From the NCBI RefSeq assembly GCF_963678635.1, contig NC_087062.1, positions 87,209,845 to 87,273,844 of the forward strand: a DNA stretch of 64,000 nt. Reading direction: 5' to 3'. The position numbers and the translations under genes were made by a program. Positions 35,635 through 48,085 of the stretch are shown here, one piece after another. The notes beneath the pieces are model-generated. The model searched no databases, was not told where the DNA came from, and saw only the letters and a program-made list of their open reading frames with translations. This DNA comes from Symsagittifera roscoffensis. Its lineage: Eukaryota > Xenacoelomorpha > Acoela > Convolutidae. How positions within the stretch are numbered: position 1 is the first letter of the stretch; every line of letters begins with the position of its first letter.

Positions 35635-36689
35635 CCACCAAGTTAAACGTCAAGTTACCGTTTTGTACTTAGGCAATTTTTGAAAAACAGTCTAGTACCG
35701 ATTCATGGGACAACTTCCGGGGTCTACGAGTTGTTAATCAACTTTCAAATTCTCTGAAATCTCAGCGAAATTGAATGTGGAGGGACTAACTTGTCCGATT
35801 AACTCACCGCCGACTAACTACTATCCTATTTTTTTTTTGTTAAATTCCTTGTATTCGTAACTAATTTAGCCGGCGGACCAGTTTATCTTGAGATATTCCA
35901 GCTTTTCTCCTAAATCTTAGATTTCTAACCAAATTGAGCTAAATTCCCAGTTTATCAACATGTAAACATGAAAAGGTCAAAATGTTGAGAATTGGGTCAA
36001 TTGATTTTCTAGTTTAGTTCCACAAATTTAGTTTAAGTCAATTGTTGCACGGTTACAGTTGCCCGCGTGGTTACATTTTGCTAGAGATAAGTCACAACAA
36101 CTTCCTCCATGTTCCAGGCAAGTTAAAGAATGTCAATGGTGTTGTACTAGTTTCGATGCGAAACACTCGAAAATAGACGCAACTAATTTTTGCTTATATA
36201 ATTTGAGAATTTTTTCTAAATTTGAAGCAATTATAGTTTTCATCAATTGCGCAAAAAATGGAAAAATCTGGAGTAAGTTTTTCCACAAACGTTGAAACAT
36301 CTTAATCTTAATTTTTATTACAAGTCTTAGTGTCATAGAGTTGAGTTTGATTTGGAATTTGAAATATTTCTCAGATCATTGTCACTTTTGTAAGGTTACC
36401 TCAACTGTATAATTGAAAAAGTTTTGAAAAAGAGCTGAAAAAAAACAATGTCTTGAATTTTTGAATAATTGAATTTTTTCAGTTTTTTTTAGTAGACTTT
36501 ATAAACGATAATTGACAGAAACACTGCATGCTACATTTCTTCCTGTAGTTGATGGAAAGATTTCTACCTTTTTTTTGAATAGCTGTTTTCAAGACAAAAG
36601 GAACGTTAGAAAAATCATTTTCACCATAAATATTTTTTTTTGTTGAATTAAAAAGCTAACAATCGAAACCATAGAAGATAGGGGTTGTT

Positions 36690-37700
36690 TGCTTTCATGA
36701 TACGGTTTTTTTCGATTCTATTCTGACCACCTCTAACAGCTTTTTCGCTAATCGCACAAAAGAAGCATGTCAATATCCGAAAGCAGCTCTATATCAACTG
36801 CTGTTGTTTTCAACATGGCATCCCACGTGATGTTTGGCGCAGAGTATTTGTGGCATGGGTCTAATTCAAATTTTTCTTCAAACATTTTTCGGAAAGTTTC
36901 AAACACGTCTGCAAATAGCAATACTTCGCTTTGCTAGACAAAATCAGGGAAGTTTTCTGCTGCGTTGCACTCAAGTTTTTTTCCAACTCAATTTTGCTTT
37001 CTTAGCATCAGCCTCAGTCAAGTCAATTTTTATGTCAGCAATTTTCTCCAGTTTGTACCATAATCAGGAAGACAGTCTTCTTCGAGTTTTTATAAGAATC
37101 AATGTACAAATAGGGGTAGATTATATTTTTTTGCATTTAAAGAAGATGTGGCACTTTTTGGAAAGTGTTGTTTTATGATATCGAACTCGGATTCTGTGAG
37201 CGACTGGAAAGTTTATTTAAGACTTCTGGAAGAATACGATTATTTTTCAGAAAACGCCTTTTCTAAAACTTTGTCTTAGCGAGCCCGTATTTGTTTATAT
37301 CATTGCCAACAGGTTCATGGAAGCTGAACGAAAAAAAAGTCTCGTCATTGCACGGAACAACAGCTAGTGTTTTGTTTGTTTTCAGCGTAATGCTCCTGAT
37401 AAGATAATATTCTGATGAGTCGTACTTACTCTATTGAAAAAACAGAGGAACGAAAGATTCTGTTTTTACGCGCAAATTACAACTGATGTGTGCCAGCCCT
37501 AATATTTTAGCAGTGAGGAGATCATGATGTACATCATGAAAGACATCTTGTTCTATATAATACCTTGCTTAGTAGTTACATAAAGTTTTCTTCTGGCTTT
37601 CTTAGAGATCACAAAATTTCTGTATTTTTGTTTTAATGTAGACAAATGCTTAGCTTGAATACGGATCCATTTGAAGGAGTTTCTTTTTTTTTGAAAAAAA
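36690..37700 (-). pseudogene. Partial second copy of the family B polymerase remnant
   Basis: Carries the LDPCH region and the ELLSD.DM segment (minus strand, near 36730-36870) and the neighbouring exonuclease-side sequence, matching 30972-32015. At the codon after LDPCH this copy has AAA where the other has a TAA stop, so at that site it is less decayed. The N- and C-terminal parts are absent. Confidence 0.75.
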
Positions 37701-38263
37701 AGTCGGGCTTTTGGATGTGTGGTTAGACAACATGATGTAAGTGCGCTTCAATAACGCAAAAAAAGATTGAAATCTGGATTATCTCTTCACTTTGCCTTAG
37801 TTATTCTTGTTTACAAATCAAATGAATAAGAGCATACAACTCCTAAACACAATATCAAACAAACGGTTTGAACTTTTTTCTTTGTTTTTCAGCTTTTAAC
37901 TGAAAAAATCTAAGACCTAGAAACCTCTTTATTTTTGTTTTTACTCCATTTCAAGTTTTGAAAACAGTTTTGAACAAATTTATACACTTCTGTTGATATA
38001 TTGCAGTTCTAATTGTCAAAGGGAATCTTCAAAAATTTTGACTGTGTAGAAGTTTTTGTTCAGTAATGGAGTTGAACTGACAAATCTGTGGTGAAATGTC
38101 AGATGAAGCAGTTGGTCCTTGATGCCGACTGTTTCCAACCCGAGAAGTGTTTAGTGGTTGTCGCTCCCCGCAAAAGGAAAAGGCAAGAACTAAGGTCCGC
38201 ACGGGAGAAAAATCAATCATCCAGAATATCAAAAACTTACTGAAAAATGAAAGAAGCGTTACA

Positions 38264-39088
38264 GCCTCAACTCAACTCTTAACAGACGAAGTTTCATAGC
38301 GGGCGACAAATCGTTAGAGTCTCAACTCAACTCGTAACGGACGAAGATTCATAGCGGAGGACAATTCGTGTCTGTCTGCCTCAACTCAACTCGTAACGGA
38401 CGAAGTTGCATAGCGAGCGACAACTCGTTGGAGTCTCAACTCAACTCGTAACGGACGAAGATTCATAGCGGAGGACAATTCGTATCAGCCTCAACTCAAC
38501 TCGTAACGGACGAAGTTGCATAGCGGGCGACAACTCGTTTTAGTCTCAACTCAACTCGTAAATGACGAATTTTCATAGCGGAGGACAATTCGTATCAGCC
38601 TCAACTCAACTCGTAACGGACGAAGTTGCATAGCGGGCGACAACTCGTTACAGTCTCAACTCAACTCGTAAATGACGAATTTTCATAGCGGGCGACAACT
38701 CCTGACAGTCTCAACTCTTCTCGTAACGGACGAAGTTGCATAGCGAGCGACAACTCGTTAGAGTCTCAACTCAACTCGTAACGGACGAAGATTCATAGCG
38801 GGCGACAACTCGTTACAGCATCAACTCAACTCGTAACGGACGAAAGTTCATAGCGGGCGACAATTCGCTACAGCCTCAACTCAACTCGTAACGGACGAAG
38901 ATTCATAGCGGAGGACAATTCGTATCAGCCTCAATTCAACTCGTAACGGACGAAGTTGCTTAGCGGGCGACAACTCGTTACAGTCTCAACTCAACTCGTA
39001 AATGACGAATTTTCATAGCGGGCGACAACTCGTTACAGCCTCAACTCAACTCGTAACGGATGAAGATTCATAGCGGAGGACAATTCGG
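38264..39088. repeat. 55-bp minisatellite in duplication unit 2, ~15 units
   Basis: The same unit and variant types as 33561-35206, at about half the copy number. The array edges correspond exactly in the two units, so copy number changed after the segmental duplication. Confidence 0.95.
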
Positions 39089-39110
39089 AGGACTGAAGTA
39101 AAGCGGGGAG

Positions 39111-39516
39111 GGTTCTCATGCTTGAAGGACTGAATGCTTGAAAATTTTCAACCAATCAAAATCATTAAGCGTTCTTATTGGCTAAATGCCTTCCTCACAA
39201 AATTGAAGTCAAAACTAACAGAAAACGTTTTAAATCAGTGAAAAATAATCAAAAATTTTACAAATTGCGGTTTACAACCGCAATACTATTCAGATAATCA
39301 TCAAGATTAATGAGGTATAAATCATAAAAATTTCTCAGTCTTGAAAACTCATCTGCTTATCATCTAATCGGTCAATATTAACACTAATGGCCTGGATTTA
39401 TTTTCTTGCTTTGAGATTTTCGCGATTTACATTGAGATTTTGAATACTCAATTCTGATTGGCTGAAAGTAAACTAAAATTAATTTCAAGTATTCGGTCCT
39501 TCAAGCATGAGGAACG
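39111..39516. mobile_element. MITE with ~38-bp inverted ends, copy 2
   Basis: Counterpart of 35229-35634, present because the segment was duplicated rather than by independent insertion: the flanks match as well. Confidence 0.75.
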
Positions 39517-40746
39517 CCACGAAGTTACCGTTTGTACTTAGGCAATTTTTGAAAAACAGTCTGGTACCGATTCATGAGACAACTTACGGGGTCTACTAGT
39601 TGTTAATCAACTTTCAAATTCTCTGAAATCTCAGCGAAATTGAATGTGGAGGGACTAACTTGTCCGATTAACTCACCGCCGACTAACTACTATCCTATTT
39701 TTTTGTTAAATTCACTGTATTCGTAACTAATTTAGCCGGCGGACCAGTTTTTCTTGAGATATTCCAGCTTTTCTCCTAAATCTTAGATTTCTAACCAAAT
39801 TGAGCTAAATTCCTAGTTTATCAACATGTAAACATGAAAAGGTCAAACTGTTCAGAATTGTGTCAATTGATTTTCTAGTTTAGTTCCACAAATTTAGTTA
39901 AAGTCAATTGTTGCACGGTTACAGTTGCCCGCATGGTTACTTTTTGCTAGAGATAAGTCACAACAACTTCCTCCATGTTCCGGGCAAGTTAAAGAATGTC
40001 AATGGTGTTGTACTAGTTTCGCTGCGAAACACTCGAGAATAGACGCGACTAATTTTTGCTTATATAATTTGAGAATTTTTTCTGAATTTGAAGCATGCTT
40101 TGAAGTTTGGCGAAAAACTGAGTTGAACGAACAAAGTTTTTTTTTTTTGGTTGACAGTCAAAAAATGTTCAATAAAAATAAATGTTTTTTCTTTTTTCAA
40201 ACAAGATTCATTTTTTTTTCATTCGCAAAAAAGACCTAAAAATTAAAAGCTTTAAGTTCACAAATGCACGAATAGCCAAGGGTTATGAGCAAGAAGAAAG
40301 TTATACTTTTCATCAATTGCGAAAAAAATGGAAAAATCTGGAGTAAGCTTTTCCACAAATGTTGAAACATCTTAATCCTAAATTTTATTACAAGTCTTAG
40401 TGTCATAGAGTTGAGTTTGATTTGGAATTTGAAATGTTTCTCAGATCATTGTCACTATTGTAAGGTTACCTCAACTGTATAATTGAAAAAGTTTTGAAAA
40501 GGAGCTGAAAATAACAATGTCTTGAATTTTTGAATAATTTAATTTTTTCAGTTTTTTTAGTAGAGACTTTATAAACGATAATTGACAGAAATACTGCATG
40601 CTACATTTCTTCCTGTAGTTGATGGAAAAATTTCTACCTTTTTTTTGAATAGCTGTTTCCAAGACAAAAAAAACGTTAGAAAAATCATTTTCACCATAAA
40701 TAATTTTTTTTTTTGTTGAATTAAAAAGCTAACAATTGAAACCATA

Positions 40747-41480
40747 TCAGTTTGAATGTTCCTTCTGATTTTGTAAAATACTTTCAGAGAATCATTAAAT
40801 TTTAAATAATTTAAAATAATTATGAAAACAAACCCTTTTATTTTTTTTGATTCTTTGTAGTTTTATTATTATTTTTTTGCTCTGGCTGACAAGGAACTTC
40901 GAATCCCACACATTCGAAATCTTTTTTTTACAGCTTTCGTTAACCAAGCTTTCTTTTTCGCTTTGCAAGATTTTTATTGCTTACAAGAAAAAGCTGAAAA
41001 CTTATTAAAACAAATTAAGTGTCATGAGTTTTTTGGTAGTTTTTTACAGGCAATATTGGGGATCAGCTTTTTAAATGTAAAATGTAACAAAGTTTTTTAC
41101 TTGAAAAATCCGAGCAGATAAAAAAAATTTTAATGAAATTTTTATTGATTTTTTTTTTCACGAAACATGTATAGCAATCAGCAGCTGTTGTTTAATACTA
41201 AGAATTTCGCTCAATTGAAGACATATAACTTTGAATTCAAAATTAGTTTCTATCGAAGTACCTCATCTGAAATTACTCTATGAGAAAACTACCTCTTGCT
41301 TAAAATCAATCTCCCCGTCTCCACAAGAAACAGCGTCGTCGCGGTTACGAAAGCTTATTTGGGAACTAAATAAACTACTGTCGATCTAGTTCTATCCAAC
41401 TTCGGTGTTTTTCTGAAGTTCTTTTTTTCGTTTCCATCAAAATCCAAGACTACTATTAAGCCAATTTAAAAGACGACATA
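40747..41480. other. No supported gene
   Basis: AT-rich sequence between the segmental duplication and the gypsy element. No features seen. Confidence 0.5.
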
Positions 41481-41485
41481 GGGTC
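41481..41485. repeat. Target-site duplication, left (GGGTC)
   Basis: GGGTC precedes the 5' LTR and is repeated at 48086-48090 directly after the 3' LTR. Five bases is typical of Ty3/gypsy integrases. Confidence 0.9.
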
Positions 41486-41719
41486 TGTTGTGATTTGTTT
41501 TTAGTATGTCATAATGACCTTCGGTATTTTAATTAATACCAGTTTAGTTACGACCATTGGTCGAGATCAACGCAAGTCAGTTGTCCTTTTAACGTTCTTA
41601 ATTCAACTACTTCCTTTTATTCTCTTTTATCTATTAAGCTTATGTACATTTAGTGTACATACTGAACATACCATTTTAATAGGTTATTCATAGATTCATA
41701 GGATTACAATATTTTATTA
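41486..41719 (+). repeat. 5' LTR of Ty3/gypsy element
   Basis: Begins TGTTGTGATTTG and ends ATATTTTATTA, so it lacks the usual terminal CA. It has no obvious TATA box; transcription signals are not defined. It carries GTACATTTAGTGTAC, a short inverted repeat, near 41644. Confidence 0.95.
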
Positions 41720-41743
41720 TGGCGCAGCCAGCAGGATTCGAAC
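41720..41743 (+). promoter_or_regulatory. Primer-binding site, tRNA-Ser-like
   Basis: TGGCGCAGCCAGCAGGATTC followed by GAAC begins immediately after the LTR. Its complement reads GTTCGAATCCTGCTGGCTGC then GCCA, with a T arm, acceptor strand and discriminator G as in metazoan tRNA-Ser. The match to tRNA-Ser rests on general knowledge of these tRNAs; the host tRNA is not in the window. Confidence 0.8.
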
Positions 41744-44700
41744 GTGCGTGGAATTCCACCTTTTTGGCCTAATCACACCCTAGAACCACCACATGCCTGG
41801 ACCCAATGGAGCGACCAATTTCAATTGGCGATCATCGCGAAAGAAAATCTGGATTTGGAAAGCCTACATGGACCCGAAATACCGGAGACGCAAATTCCAA
41901 TTTTAGAACAGGCGACAAGCAGTGAGTCGGACGCGGAAAAAGCCAACAGAGAGAATAGGAACAAAAGCACAATGAAACAGTACGAATCCGCAGAAGAGAA
42001 ACGAATCAATGAAGAGAAAAGAAAATTCAACGGAATGAGAAGAACGGAGGCGGACAAGAAACTGCGATCAATCTTATTTTTAGCGCTTGGTAGCGAAGGA
42101 AAAAGAGTTTTTACCCAAAAGAACCCGAGAGTCAAGATTTTAGCAATATCGTTCTCTGAGTTCTGGACACTACTTGACGCAGCATTTAACAAACCGCCCA
42201 ATACTACGTTCGAGAGATATAAATTACTGAATCGAAAGCAAAAAGATCGTGAATCTTACGAACAATTTTGGGGAGCACTGACGGACCTAGCTAGCACGTG
42301 CAATATAAAGGAGACAGACGAAGCAGAGTGGATAAGGGATATCTTCATTTGCAATATGAAGAACACAGACACCCAGAGGAAGCTACTTTCAGCTACCATA
42401 AGCCCGTCGGAAGCTCTTAACCAAGCACTAATCGATGAAAAGGGATATTTTAACCACCAGAAATTGACAAATATGTCGCGGTCATCGACCAACGGGACAA
42501 CTTTTAAATCTTTTAGTAACCACAATCATATCAAAAAGGAACCAAGCTTAAACATCGAAAGGAGTAACTTGTGCATGAAATGCGGAAATACATTTACAAA
42601 AGGGCACTTAAATGTTTGCCCAGCGAAGGACATAATCTGTAAAAACTGCAATTTTAAAGGACACTTCGCTAAATTATGTAAATCACGCAACAAGAGACCA
42701 ACTGTAAATAATGTATCAAATAATTTCGTAAATACTGAGAATTGTACATACACACCTCTGGAAAATTCGAATATGGAAGAAAGAGAATCATGCGATGTGA
42801 TAAATGCATGGAATGAGTACGGACAGAGTGACGATGACGACTTCTCGGTGTTGAGTGTCAGAACTATTTACGACAATAATGGTCTTGAAACAAAGAAACT
42901 CCTGAACCTAGGAATCGGCTGGGATTCGATTGTAAATATGAACATACCGGTAGATTCAGCAAGCCCGGTGAGCTTTTTAAAACAGAATGTCCTACACGAA
43001 ATTAAATTAAGATACCCAAACCTCAAGATACACCCAGTGGAGAAAAGAATAAAAGAACTATACTGCGGATTCACGAACGATACGATCAATATATTGGGAA
43101 AAATAATTGTCAGAACACAGTCCAATGGGTGGATCAGCGACGAAACACCTTTCTTCATAACCGGCGGACACGAACGTAATATACTGGGAAACGACAACTT
43201 ACCCAAACTGGGCATAGAAATTTCGCAGAGGAAATGTCCCCAACCAATCTGTATGGTCAATCAACCTACACCCAAGAGTGAGTACAAAAACTTACCCTCA
43301 TTTTCAGACAACATTTTTAACGAGTTTAAGAACCTATTTACTAGAGTGGGAAAAATACCCAACGATCGGAAGGTAACCCATTTTCATACACCTTTTAAAC
43401 CAATACAGTCTAAAGGGAGAAGAGTACCACTCCACCTACTCGCGGCAGTGAACGAAGAGTTAAGAAGAATGGAAAAAGAAGGGCACATAATAAAATTAGA
43501 GAAATGCGACGAAGATTGTTTCATCAGTCCAATTGTAATCACTCGGAAAAAGGACTCGTCAATAAAATTGGCACTAGATTCAAAGCTTTTAAACGATCAA
43601 ATTTTTAAAAATAAGTATCAAATGCCGAATATCCACGAACTGATTGACAATGTGGCACTACAAATCTCAGAAAAACCCAATGGGCGAGTGTGGTTCAGTA
43701 ACTTAGATCTTAAAAACGCATATAGCCAACTTCAACTGTGCAACCAAACAAGTAAACAGTGCAATTTTAGTATAGTAGGCGGCGAAACGACAGGAACGTA
43801 CCGGTTTCTAACGGGATTTTACGGATTAGGAGACATGCCCAATGAATTCCAACGGGTCATGGACTCAATGTTGAAAAACATCCCGTTTACAAATTGTTAC
43901 ATAGATGACATCCTGGTAGCCTCGCGCGGATCATTGGAAGAACACAAATCAATAGTGTACAAAATTTTATCTATCTTAGACAAGAACAACATGGCAGTGA
44001 AATGGGGGAAATGCGCATTTTTTAAATCGGACATCGAATGGCTTGGCTTCAAGATCTCAGGCAACGGAGTACGACCGTTGGTCGGTAAAGCCGACGCAAT
44101 AAAAAATTTGCCAATCCCGAAGAACATTTCTGAACTTCGCTCATTTTTCGGCTCAATAAATCAATACGTAAAATTCGTCCCTAACTTATCTACGCTAAGC
44201 TCTCCTCTTCGACCTCTCCTAAACAAAAAATCACTATACAAATGGGATACAAGTCATTCATTAGCGTTTGAGAAGTTAAAAACGGAAATTGTAAATATTG
44301 CAGAAAATAGTCATTTTGATATAAAACAGAAGACAAGACTAAAAACAGACGCCTCACATAGTGGACTAGGGGCAACCTTAGAACAATTACAGGACGACCA
44401 GTGGAAAACAATCGCGTTCGCATCAAGATTTTTAAACACCCATGAAATGAAATATTCTACCAACGAATTAGAATTGCTGGGAGTAGTATGAGCCGCAGAA
44501 CATTTCAGAAATTACCTGTACGGAACAGAATTCCAAATAGTAACTGATCACAAAGCGTTACTATCAGCACTTTCGGCAAATCATGGCAATAAAACGATGC
44601 ACAGCCGATTGACCCGCTGGGTAAACAGACTCTTACCTTTTAATTTTAAAATTTCACATATACCAGGAAAGGACATGGGCTTTACGGATCTTTTATCTAG

Positions 44701-47530
44701 ACTCCCTTCGGGCAAAGCCCTCCCAATTTCACATTATGACGACGAATTTGTAGTCGCTTCAATCGACAGAATTCAGAACATCTTATCGACGAATAAAGAT
44801 TGTAAATTACTTACTGTAAATTCTGTAGTTAGACCAGCGGTCGCTGTAAATACTAATTCACGAGTTAATACATTCCCATCGGGAAATGAAAATTCAAGCG
44901 ACGTGATTGGTCAATACCAATTGAATAGCTCTTTAGCGCTACTCAAGCTCAAGATTATTGCTGCTATCATATCTTGTATCGCTCAGTCGATAAAAATTTG
45001 CCACAAAAACCATTCTCGGACAGAAAATTGTTCTACAACCTGCCAACCAATCGATAATTCCAAATTTAATTTTAAAAGTATTACCTTTTCGGACAAAGTC
45101 CTTTTACATTTTCTACTTTTAAATAGACACTTTATACCAATCAACAAAAGAAAACAAGAATTCCCAATGGACAAAGTGAACGAACCTCTTCTGATCATCC
45201 CAGAAGAACACAATATTGCCCTCAAATTCAGAGACGACAGACTCCCATCCGACCACGCAGATCTTTTGAGAAGATATAAGGCTGATCTGAATTTACCGAA
45301 TTCTCCAATTCGTCCAGAAAATCATTGTTCGAAGAAATTGCTCCAGATCATGACTAGACAAGACAAGGTGTTGTGGGATCTGATAGAGACGATAAAGAGG
45401 AATCGACCGATGGGCATACACGGGGCTTACATGAAGAATTACGCCAAAGATTTACACGTGAAAGACGAGCTACTCTTCTTAGATAACAAACTAGTCGTCC
45501 CAGCTACCATCAGGGGAACTTTCAATTCAATGTTACACGAGACTCACCCAGGACAGTTTGGAATGAAATCTCTCGCCGAATATTTATGGTGGCCTCATAT
45601 TTACCGAGAAATCTATCATCACGGGAGAACATGTACTCAATGTTTAAAAGCGGGTAAGAACATTAAAGTGATACTAGGCACCCACAATATTTCGAAACTC
45701 CCGACGTTGAAATTCGCGAATGAAGAAATTAATTTGGATTTTGCGGGACCGTTGGATGCTAGTTGGGGCAACAACAAATACATTCTGCTTTGTATCGACC
45801 GGTACACTAAGTTTCCTTCGGCCAAGATTGTCGATAACACTTCCTCAAGAAACGTAATTTCATTTCTAAACGATTATTGTCATCTTCACGGTTTCCCGAA
45901 AAAAATTAGAGTCGACCATGGGTCGTGCTTTCTCTCACAGGATTTCAAAAACTTTTGCGATAAATTTAACATAGAAATCATTTACTGCACTGTCGGGGAC
46001 CACAGATCCAACGGGCTAGTGGAAAGACTAGTATATACAATTAAATCGAAATTACTGGCGATGTCTTTTGAAGTACCGAAACCCTCGTTAAACGATTCGA
46101 TCGAGAAAATCATATGGAACCTGAGAATCTCAAAACAAACGGCGATCGGATGTACTCCGTTCGAAAAACATTTTAACAGAGTAGCAAACACTAGGTGGAA
46201 AAATCTGATGTCCAATATTGACCATTTAGATAAAGGAAAGACTATATTGTCCAAGGAGCGGGCTTCTAACTGGGAACTACACGACGGGGCAGAAGATGGC
46301 TACTTGGACGAGGAACAGGACAGCACGTCGGACCCAGAAGAAAACTTACCGCTAGCCAGGACGATCAGCCAAAACATCACTCAGGATGAATGTACACGAA
46401 CTTCAGACCCAATGGGAAAAAGAAAAGCAGTAACGGGAGGTAATTTATATAGAAGGGCGTCTAACAGGAAAAACAGGGACCCTTATTTTAATTTGGTTAA
46501 GAAGGATATTATCGACTCGTCAGAACATACAGTTACCCTTGACAACGGGCACGTTTTACGTAAATCGGATCTGGCTATAAGAGGAAAAATACTCCCAGGG
46601 CCCAAAAAGATAATAGTGAATCAGACACCCACCGGGCATAACACTCATATTCATTCGAGTTTAGCGGGGAAAAGGAAACTCTCACCACCGAAGAAAGCTG
46701 GATCGACAAAAGCTGGCCACTCGAGACAAGATACCCCGAGAACAGAAACTATCAGACTAGGGACCAGCACACTGATCGCGAGTTCGAACACTCAAGAGTC
46801 TCCAATACCTTCTTCAGGTTCCTCTTCCTTAAATTTAGATTCGTGGGACGGGATAATCGAGGATTACTTTGACGATGTGACCAATAATAACGTACCTAAA
46901 AACCCTCATTCCGAGTCTAACCAGAACCTAAGTGTTACAGGTCATGTAGAATCCCCACTATTGAGTTTGGAAGGGACAGCGAGCAACGACACACGGGAGA
47001 TTGTGGTCATACACGACGAGAATATGAGTGAAGGATCTCAGGGCAATCCGATCATGATAGACACTACTCCGGATCAGACGATAAGTGAGACCCCGAAAAC
47101 CCGAAATTCCAGACCACGCAGAAATGTGGGACCCCCTCAGTTTTACGGTAGTCGGAGATTTATAGACGCGGTGCAAGAGAAAGACGAATTAGCGATGCCA
47201 ACGACTGTATTCGCTCAGACTCAGGAATCTCCAATCTTTTTGTTAAACTCCCCTTCCGAACTATTGACTCCATTAGCTGAGGCTCCCCCCAGACAGATGC
47301 TAGTTGCAGAAACCACCTTATCATGGTCCTCAAGGAATTCCCTTCCGATGGGCAGAACTACAGGTTCAACCACGATGACCCAACTCCTCGAGAATTCTTC
47401 GAATTCAACCACAGCCTACTCGACATCTAAGGACCATTCTTTAGAGACGGATAACTTGAGTGAGATCTCTTCGACCATAGATCCAGAAGTAAGAGCAAAA
47501 TTGGATGAATTTGAGGACCAATGCTTGTAA
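41744..47530 (+). pseudogene. Gag-Pol polyprotein with one in-frame UGA (1,928 codons)
   Basis: One continuous frame, interrupted only by UGA at 44489-44491. Numbering from 41744, Gag has two zinc knuckles: C277/C280/H288/C292, and canonical C299/C302/H307/C312. Protease has DSA at 404-406 in place of the common DTG or DSG. RT has SNLDLKNAY (D654) and YIDD (719-722). RNase H has KTDASHSGLG (D869), then the UGA, then AAEHFRNYLYG and TDHKAL. After the stop (numbering from the Met at 44597), integrase has H314, H317, C346 and C349 and the catalytic triad D381, D440, E476 with 35-residue spacing. A ~450-residue Ser/Thr/acidic C-terminal tail follows integrase. The UGA replaces the Trp normally before AAEHF. 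The first codon of the open frame is GUG; no AUG in this frame lies near the start, whereas an AUG at 41719 is in another frame. Confidence 0.93.
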
Positions 47531-47842
47531 TCGACATATCAACTCAAACATTTCATATTTTCCGTCGGACTTAAAATTTTTTAACCTTATCTGTAGATAC
47601 AATTGTACATGTTAATGTACACGTTGTGGATTAGTTTTCGATAGTTAGTTACCATACTCTGTAAAAATTTGTAATTCTGTATAGACACCCTGTACATTTG
47701 TACATTCTCTTTCAATTGTGGATTTTGTTTTACCGCTGTATATTTACCCTCTGGGCGCAGTTTGTAAAATTCTTCCATTTTCTGAGGGGGAAAAAGGGTG
47801 TACATAGAGTTATAGTTAGTTTGCAGTTTTATTTTTTTTCCC

Positions 47843-47851
47843 GGTGGGAAA
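47843..47851 (+). promoter_or_regulatory. Polypurine tract candidate
   Basis: GGTGGGAAA directly abuts the 3' LTR and is mostly purine, as needed to prime plus-strand synthesis. A longer purine run (GAGGGGGAAAAAGGG, about 47784) lies 60 bp upstream but is not adjacent to the LTR. Confidence 0.6.
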
Positions 47852-48085
47852 TGTTGTGATTTGTTTTTAGTATGTCATAATGACCTTCGGTATTTTAATT
47901 AATACCAGTTTAGTTACGACCATTGGTCGAGATCAACGCAAGTCAGTTGTCCTTTTAACGTTCTTAATTCAACTACTTCCTTTTATTCTCTTTTATCTAT
48001 TAAGCTTATGTACATTTAGTGTACATACTGAACATACCATTTTAATAGGTTATTTATAGATTCATAGGATTACAATATTTTATTA
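47852..48085 (+). repeat. 3' LTR of Ty3/gypsy element
   Basis: 234 bp, identical to the 5' LTR except for one C-to-T difference near its end. It is followed at once by the GGGTC target duplication (48086-48090). Confidence 0.95.

Larger units (their letters stand above)
30967..36674. repeat. Tandem segmental duplication, unit 1 (5.7 kb)
   Basis: Unit 1 is followed directly by unit 2 (36675-40746) in the same orientation. Both begin '(g)aag.taggggttgtttgcttt' and end 'ttaaaaagctaacaa(t/c)(c/t)gaaaccata'. Contents in order: the polymerase middle region, a ~1-kb block found only in this unit (about 32015-33050), a conserved block at 33050-33560, the 55-bp minisatellite, a MITE and ~1 kb of AT-rich sequence. 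The duplication starts at the acceptor-like sequence CTAACTTCCAG (minus strand) before the motif A fragment. Confidence 0.9.
36675..40746. repeat. Tandem segmental duplication, unit 2 (4.1 kb)
   Basis: Collinear with 30967-36674. It lacks the ~1-kb block corresponding to about 32015-33050: here 'ggcttttggatgtg' runs straight into 'gttagacaacatgatgtaag'. It has about 15 rather than 30 minisatellite units, and carries a ~210-bp insertion near 40093-40300. Confidence 0.9.
41486..48085 (+). mobile_element. Full-length Ty3/gypsy LTR retrotransposon (6.6 kb)
   Basis: It has two 234-bp LTRs, a primer-binding site directly after the 5' LTR, a single Gag-Pol reading frame (Gag, protease, RT, RNase H, integrase), a short purine tract before the 3' LTR, and a 5-bp GGGTC target duplication. 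The domain order with integrase last and RT motif YIDD place it in Ty3/gypsy (Metaviridae). The LTRs differ at one position (C at about 41689, T at about 48055), so insertion was recent. There is no separate envelope frame. The coding strand contains one in-frame UGA. Confidence 0.96.

Noticed and set aside
41268-41286. Possible LTR fragment of the second gypsy element (GAAATTACTCTATGAG also at 54958)
   Set aside because: The match is only 16 bp in AT-rich DNA and does not extend on either side.
44489-44491. Alternative genetic code with UGA as Trp
   Set aside because: Host exons and both elements use TGG for Trp, and the 155-codon ORF at 56249 ends in TGA. A single nonsense change is simpler.
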